Assembly (NCBI RefSeq): GCF_022803015.1
Contig: NZ_JAFKON010000012.1
Coordinates: forward strand, 31,256-95,255
Length of the DNA: 64,000 nt
Origin: Arthrobacter humicola
GTDB taxonomy: Bacteria; Actinomycetota; Actinomycetes; Actinomycetales; Micrococcaceae
Reading direction: 5' to 3'
Notes under the pieces: generated by a model
The model's database searches: none
Told to the model about the DNA's origin: nothing
Seen by the model: only the letters and a program-made list of their open reading frames with translations
Made by a program: the position numbers and the translations under genes
Shown here: in pieces, positions 59,866-64,000 of the stretch
How the letters are laid out: each line of letters opens with the position of its first letter
Numbering within the stretch: the stretch's first letter is position 1

Positions 59866-62800
59866 ATGACGCGACCAGCCCTTCCCCCGGCCTTGAGCGG
59901 ACTGCTTGGCGCCTGGCTGCCGCGCCAGCGATGGTTCCCTGTCAAGACCGCCGAGTTCACCTTCGAACCGGCGGGCGGCCTGCGCCTGGAGACCGGCGCC
60001 GGCGGGGCCACGTTCGAGGTGTTGCTGGTCGCGGTGTCCTACCCCACGCCCGGCGGCAGCCGCACCGACGTCGTCCAGGTGCCGCTCAGTTTCCGGCCAG
60101 AACCCCTGCCGGGGGCAGAACGCGCGCTGATCGGCGAACTTCCCGGAACGCGCGCTGATGCAGCCCACCAGTGGGTGTACGACGGCGTCCACGACGCGTC
60201 CTTCGTCGCCGCCTGGCTGGAGCTCATGCGGCACGGCGCAACGACGCCGTCGGGCAACGCCACCGGCCACCTGGTGGAGTCCGGCTACAGCCTTCCGTTC
60301 GCAACAGGCAAGGTCAAGGTACTCTCGGGCGAGCAATCGAACAGTTCGGTGATCGTCGACGACGAGGACGGCGGCACAGTCGCCATCGTGAAGTTCTTCC
60401 GGGTGCTGTCCGAAGGCCAGAATCCCGAGGTTGAAATCGGTGCGGCGCTGACTGCGGGGCACACCGCGGAGGTCCCGGCAACCCTTGGCTGGGTGGCCGG
60501 CGAGTGGGAGGTGCCGGCGTCCGCAGCAGGGGCGGAGCCGTCGGGAACCGCCCGTCCTGCCACTGTCCGTCCCGCCTCCGGCGAACTCGCTGTTGCGCAC
60601 GAATTCCTCGCCGGCGGGCTCGATGCGTGGCGGCTCGCCGTGGACGCGGCCAGCCGGGGGATCGGGTTTGCTGCCGAAGCCCACGCGCTGGGCGCGGCGA
60701 CAGCCACCGTGCACCGCAGGCTCGCCGAGGCCCTGGGCACAGCCGCCGAATCTGCGCCGGGGCAGGACATCGCGCCGGGAGTGGCCGAGCGCGTCCGTCA
60801 GTCCTGGGCCCAGGCCGGCCAGGCCGTCGGGCCTTACGAAGAAGCCCTGGACGGTCTCCTCGGCCGGCTCGAGGGCACCAGCGCCGGCCCGCTCCAGCGT
60901 ATCCACGGCGACCTCCATCTCGGGCAGATCCTGCAGGTGCCCGGCAGCATGGTCCCGGGCGAGCCGGGGGCCCCACCGCGCTGGGCCATCCTTGACTTCG
61001 AGGGCGAGCCCCTGCGCCCCATCTCCGAGCGCAACTTCCCGGACGTCGCTCTTCGCGACGTTGTCGGCATGCTGCGGTCCTTCGACTACGCCGCCGGCGC
61101 CGCCGTCCGCGAAAACCCTGGAGCCGTGGTGCCCGGGACCTGGGTGGATGGCTGCGCTGAGGCGTTCCTGGCCGGCTACGCCGACGTCATTCCCGGCAGC
61201 ATCGACCGCGACTCGCCGCTCTTTGTGGCGCTGTGGCTCGACAAAGCCCTCTACGAAGTCATCTACGAACTAAGGAACAGGCCGGACTGGCTCTCCATCC
61301 CGGTGAACGCATCGCGTCGTCTCCTCGGCAGTACAGGTTCCGGCGTCGCCGCCGAAGCCGCAGCGGAAGGTATAAAAATGACAGGATCAGCACGTATCGA
61401 TCGGCCCGGCACACCACTGCCCGTGGATGGCGAGACCCTTGCGAGGGTCTCCAGCGGCGAACACCACGCGCCCCACTCGGTCCTCGGCGCCCATCTCGAT
61501 GACCATGGCCATGTCACCATCCGGACGGTCAAGCATCTGGCGGAAGCGGTCTCGGTCGTGACGTCGGCAGGTTCGACGCCCATGACGCACGAATCGAGCG
61601 GCGTATGGGTGGCCGTGATGGAGCCGCTCGAGCGCGGCCATGTGCCGGATTACCGGCTCGAGGTGACCTACAAGGACCACGAGCCCCAGATCATGGACGA
61701 CCCCTACCGTTACCTGCCCACCGTCGGCGAAGTAGACCTGCACCTGATCGGTGAGGGCCGGCACGAGCGTCTGTGGGATGTCCTCGGCGCGCATGTGCAG
61801 CACTACAAGTCCTCGCTTGGCGACGTCGACGGCGTGTCCTTCGCCGTCTGGGCCCCCAACGCTCAGGCAGTCCGCGTCAAGGGTGACTTCAACGGCTGGG
61901 ACGGCCGCGAACACTCCATGCGTTCCCTCGGTTCCACCGGTGTGTGGGAAGTCTTCATTCCCGGGGTTGTAGCAGGGGCGTGCTACAAATTTGAACTCAG
62001 GACCCGGCACGGATACTGGGTGGAAAAAGCGGACCCGCTGGCCTTCGGCACCGAGGTCCCGCCGCTGACGGCATCCCGGGTGGTGGAGCCCTCTTACGTC
62101 TTCAAGGATGCCGAGTGGATGCAGGCCCGCGCCGCCCGCGATCCGCACAACTCGGCCATGAGCGTCTACGAGGTCCACCTCGGTTCCTGGAAGGTGGGGC
62201 TGGGCTACCGCGAACTGGCCAAGGAACTCGTGGAATACGTCAAATGGCTCGGCTTCACCCACGTGGAGTTCATGCCCGTGGCCGAGCACCCCTTCGGCGG
62301 CTCGTGGGGCTACCAGGTCACCTCGTACTTCGCGCCGACCTCGCGCTTCGGGCACCCGGACGAATTCCGCCACCTCGTTGACGAACTCCACCAAGCCGGC
62401 ATCGGCGTCCTCCTCGACTGGGTCCCGGCGCACTTCCCCAAGGACGAGTGGGCCCTGGCCCGGTTCGACGGCGAAGCACTATACGAGCACGCCGATCCCA
62501 ACCTGGGCGAACACCCGGACTGGGGAACACTGATCTTCGACTTCGGCCGCAGGGAGGTGCGCAACTTCCTGGTGGCCAACGCCCTGTACTGGCTCGATGA
62601 GTTCCACATCGACGGGCTCCGCGTGGACGCCGTCGCCTCCATGCTCTACCTCGACTACTCCCGCGAAGAGGGTCAGTGGCAGCCAAACCGCTTTGGCGGC
62701 CGCGAAAACCTGGAAGCGATCTCCTTCCTCCAGGAGGTCAACGCCACGGTCTACAAAACCCACCCCGGCGCGGTCATGATTGCCGAGGAATCCACCGCAT

Positions 62801-63591
62801 TCCCGGGCGTCACGGCACCCACGAGCGGCGGCGGCCTGGGCTTCGGCCTCAAATGGAACATGGGCTGGATGCACGACTCGCTCAAATACATGGCCGAGGA
62901 CCCGTACAACCGCCGGTGGCACCACGGCACCATCACGTTCTCGATGGTCTACGCCTTCACGGAAAACTTCCTGCTGCCCATCAGCCACGATGAAGTTGTG
63001 CACGGCAAGGGCTCCATGCTGCGCAAGATGCCCGGTGACCGGTGGCAGCAGTTGGCAAACCTGCGCGCATTCCTGGGATATCAGTGGGCCCACCCGGGCA
63101 AGCAGCTGATCTTCATGGGCACCGAATTCGGCCAGGAAGCGGAGTGGTCGGAGCAGTACGGCCTGGACTGGTGGCTCGCGGACATCCCGGCGCACAACGG
63201 CATGCAGCTCCTGACCAAGGATCTCAACGAGCTCTACCGTTCCACGCCGGCGCTGTACGAGCGGGACAACCAGCCCGAAGGGTTCCAGTGGATCAATGGG
63301 GGAGATTCGGACCGCAATGTGCTGACGTTCATCCGCCGCGACGCCGACGGCAACCCGCTGGTCTGCGCCGTGAACTTCTCCGGCGGCCCGCACACGGACT
63401 ACCTCCTCGGCGTCCCGACCGCCGGCGAGTGGCAGGAAGTGCTCAACACCGACGCCGCCAGCTATGGCGGTTCCGGGGTGGAGAACACTGGAACCCTGAC
63501 CGCGACGAAGGACGGCCTGGACGGACAACCGGCCATGCTCACCGTCACCCTGCCTCCGCTAGGGGCCGCGTACTTCAAGCCGCTGGGCTAG
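59866..63591 (+). CDS. Fusion protein: maltokinase (N-terminal) and glycogen branching enzyme GlgB (C-terminal)
   Basis: 1241 residues in one uninterrupted frame. Residues 1-500 are maltokinase: LLGAWLPRQRWFPVKTAEF, cap subdomain, then the aminoglycoside-kinase-like site with IHGDLHLGQILQVPG and AILDFEGEPLRPISER (metal-binding Asp). From about residue 505 (near ATG 61378) a GlgB begins: carbohydrate-binding module (APHSVLGAHLDDHG), a second CBM48 (SFAVWAPNAQAVRVKGDFNGWD) and the GH13 barrel with VDAVASMLYLDYSR (nucleophile near 921) and VMIAEESTAFPGV (acid near 974). It starts 1 bp after treS. The fusion puts maltose phosphorylation and branching on one chain. Confidence 0.92.
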   Translation: MTRPALPPALSGLLGAWLPRQRWFPVKTAEFTFEPAGGLRLETGAGGATFEVLLVAVSYPTPGGSRTDVVQVPLSFRPEPLPGAERALIGELPGTRADAAHQWVYDGVHDASFVAAWLELMRHGATTPSGNATGHLVESGYSLPFATGKVKVLSGEQSNSSVIVDDEDGGTVAIVKFFRVLSEGQNPEVEIGAALTAGHTAEVPATLGWVAGEWEVPASAAGAEPSGTARPATVRPASGELAVAHEFLAGGLDAWRLAVDAASRGIGFAAEAHALGAATATVHRRLAEALGTAAESAPGQDIAPGVAERVRQSWAQAGQAVGPYEEALDGLLGRLEGTSAGPLQRIHGDLHLGQILQVPGSMVPGEPGAPPRWAILDFEGEPLRPISERNFPDVALRDVVGMLRSFDYAAGAAVRENPGAVVPGTWVDGCAEAFLAGYADVIPGSIDRDSPLFVALWLDKALYEVIYELRNRPDWLSIPVNASRRLLGSTGSGVAAEAAAEGIKMTGSARIDRPGTPLPVDGETLARVSSGEHHAPHSVLGAHLDDHGHVTIRTVKHLAEAVSVVTSAGSTPMTHESSGVWVAVMEPLERGHVPDYRLEVTYKDHEPQIMDDPYRYLPTVGEVDLHLIGEGRHERLWDVLGAHVQHYKSSLGDVDGVSFAVWAPNAQAVRVKGDFNGWDGREHSMRSLGSTGVWEVFIPGVVAGACYKFELRTRHGYWVEKADPLAFGTEVPPLTASRVVEPSYVFKDAEWMQARAARDPHNSAMSVYEVHLGSWKVGLGYRELAKELVEYVKWLGFTHVEFMPVAEHPFGGSWGYQVTSYFAPTSRFGHPDEFRHLVDELHQAGIGVLLDWVPAHFPKDEWALARFDGEALYEHADPNLGEHPDWGTLIFDFGRREVRNFLVANALYWLDEFHIDGLRVDAVASMLYLDYSREEGQWQPNRFGGRENLEAISFLQEVNATVYKTHPGAVMIAEESTAFPGVTAPTSGGGLGFGLKWNMGWMHDSLKYMAEDPYNRRWHHGTITFSMVYAFTENFLLPISHDEVVHGKGSMLRKMPGDRWQQLANLRAFLGYQWAHPGKQLIFMGTEFGQEAEWSEQYGLDWWLADIPAHNGMQLLTKDLNELYRSTPALYERDNQPEGFQWINGGDSDRNVLTFIRRDADGNPLVCAVNFSGGPHTDYLLGVPTAGEWQEVLNTDAASYGGSGVENTGTLTATKDGLDGQPAMLTVTLPPLGAAYFKPLG

Positions 63592-63650
63592 GAGCTAGGC
63601 GCAGCGCCCGGGCAGCAGGTCTGGCGCGCGTGGGGAAGTGTTTGCGAGAG

Positions 63651-63679
63651 GCCCGGAATCCCCGTGATTCCGGGCTTTT
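63651..63679 (+). terminator. Rho-independent terminator after mak-glgB
   Basis: GCCCGGAAT (63651-63659) pairs with ATTCCGGGC (63667-63675), followed by TTTT. Confidence 0.9.
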
Positions 63680-63701
63680 CTGCACCGTCTTCGGCGCCGC
63701 T

Positions 63702-63730
63702 TTGTCAGCCGGTCCAAGTGGTGGTAGAGT
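63702..63730 (+). promoter_or_regulatory. Promoter candidate 1 of an rRNA operon
   Basis: -35 TTGTCA (63702-63707), 17-bp spacer, -10 TAGAGT (63725-63730). Confidence 0.55.
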
Positions 63731-63810
63731 TTATTTCCGCGCTGCTCCCCGGAGTTGAACGGCCACCAAGACCCAGAAGCCTATGGCAAGAATGAGTCTG
63801 GATCGCCGAT

Positions 63811-63839
63811 TTGACTAGGGTGAAGCGGCCGGGTAAGTT
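63811..63839 (+). promoter_or_regulatory. Promoter candidate 2 of an rRNA operon
   Basis: -35 TTGACT (63811-63816), exact 17-bp spacer, -10 TAAGTT (63834-63839). Tandem arrangement with the candidate at 63702 is typical of actinobacterial rrn operons. Confidence 0.65.
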
Positions 63840-64000
63840 TGAAAAGTTGCTCCGGAGCGATCCTTGACTGATTGTTGGTTGTGGTGGTGCCGGGTGTGTC
63901 TGTTGTTTGAGAACTCAATAGTGTGCCAAGTTTGTTGATACCAATTTATTGTATTGAATTGGTTGAATTTGCCGGGCCCGCCACCCCGTGGTGTGGTCTG
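63840..64000 (+). ncRNA. Leader region of a 16S-23S-5S rRNA operon (partial, gene outside window)
   Basis: This part contains TTTGAGAACTCAATAGTG, a box A/antitermination-like sequence often seen just upstream of 16S genes in high-GC Gram-positives, and an AT-richer stretch. The 16S gene itself is not within the window. The rest of 63592-64000 has no other feature I can support apart from the terminator and promoters listed. Confidence 0.6.

Noticed and set aside
1..64000. CRISPR array, prophage or transposase
   Set aside because: I saw no regularly spaced repeat array, no phage structural or integrase motif and no transposase; the short tandem repeats found are two to four units with no spacers.

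Overview
The window is high-GC actinobacterial chromosome, most likely an Arthrobacter/Pseudarthrobacter-type member of the Micrococcaceae. The signs are very high third-position GC, frequent GTG/TTG starts, a gpmA-phoU-senX3-regX3 locus, carD-ispD-ispF-cysS-rlmB order, a Bpa-type proteasome activator and the GlgE alpha-glucan pathway. It reads as ordinary chromosome interrupted by one accessory stretch (about 12.8-20.3 kb). I did not recognise a new defence or biosynthetic system. The most unusual points are a tRNA-Ser integration scar, remnant genes, hairpin repeats, a maltokinase-branching enzyme fusion and a PHO-box-like element.

Layout. 0-12.7 kb: a phytoene-dehydrogenase-like oxidoreductase ending in a 17-bp tandem repeat, tRNA-Ser(GCU), a prolyl oligopeptidase, an FAD/NAD(P)-binding protein with a low-complexity insert, a giant secreted nuclease/5'-nucleotidase and a VOC protein. 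12.8-20.3 kb: a P-type ATPase scrap, a translationally coupled glycosyltransferase/glycosyltransferase/polysaccharide deacetylase trio, then a 4.3-kb segment bounded by a direct repeat of the 3' half of tRNA-Ser(UGA). That segment holds a decapitated PadR gene, an MFS exporter with a divergent XRE regulator, and a lipoprotein.

20.5-33 kb: quinone oxidoreductase, PadR regulator with a palindromic operator candidate, cstA plus its small partner, bpa, aldo/keto reductase, several actinobacterial hypotheticals, an MFS transporter, an orphan CBM2 with Pro/Thr linker, a secreted HNH nuclease, a DUF805 protein and tRNA-Thr(CGU). 33-39.3 kb: TAP-like secreted peptidase, holB, tmk, a Cys/Met-metabolism PLP enzyme, a DUF2516 protein and a methyltransferase. 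39.3-43.9 kb: gpmA, phoU, senX3, regX3 and a lipoprotein. 44.2-49.5 kb: carD, ispD, ispF, a lipoprotein, cysS and rlmB. 49.7-63.6 kb: a nitrilase-family hydrolase, glgX, an orphan barstar, glgP (minus), then glgE-treS-(mak-glgB).

How the genes work together. TreS converts trehalose to maltose, the maltokinase half of the last protein makes maltose-1-phosphate, GlgE polymerises it and the fused GlgB half branches the glucan; GlgX and GlgP degrade it. PhoU, SenX3 and RegX3 form the phosphate-sensing circuit, and the secreted nuclease/nucleotidase could supply phosphate from extracellular nucleic acid. The right edge runs into tandem promoters and a leader that look like the start of an rRNA operon; the 16S gene itself lies outside the window.
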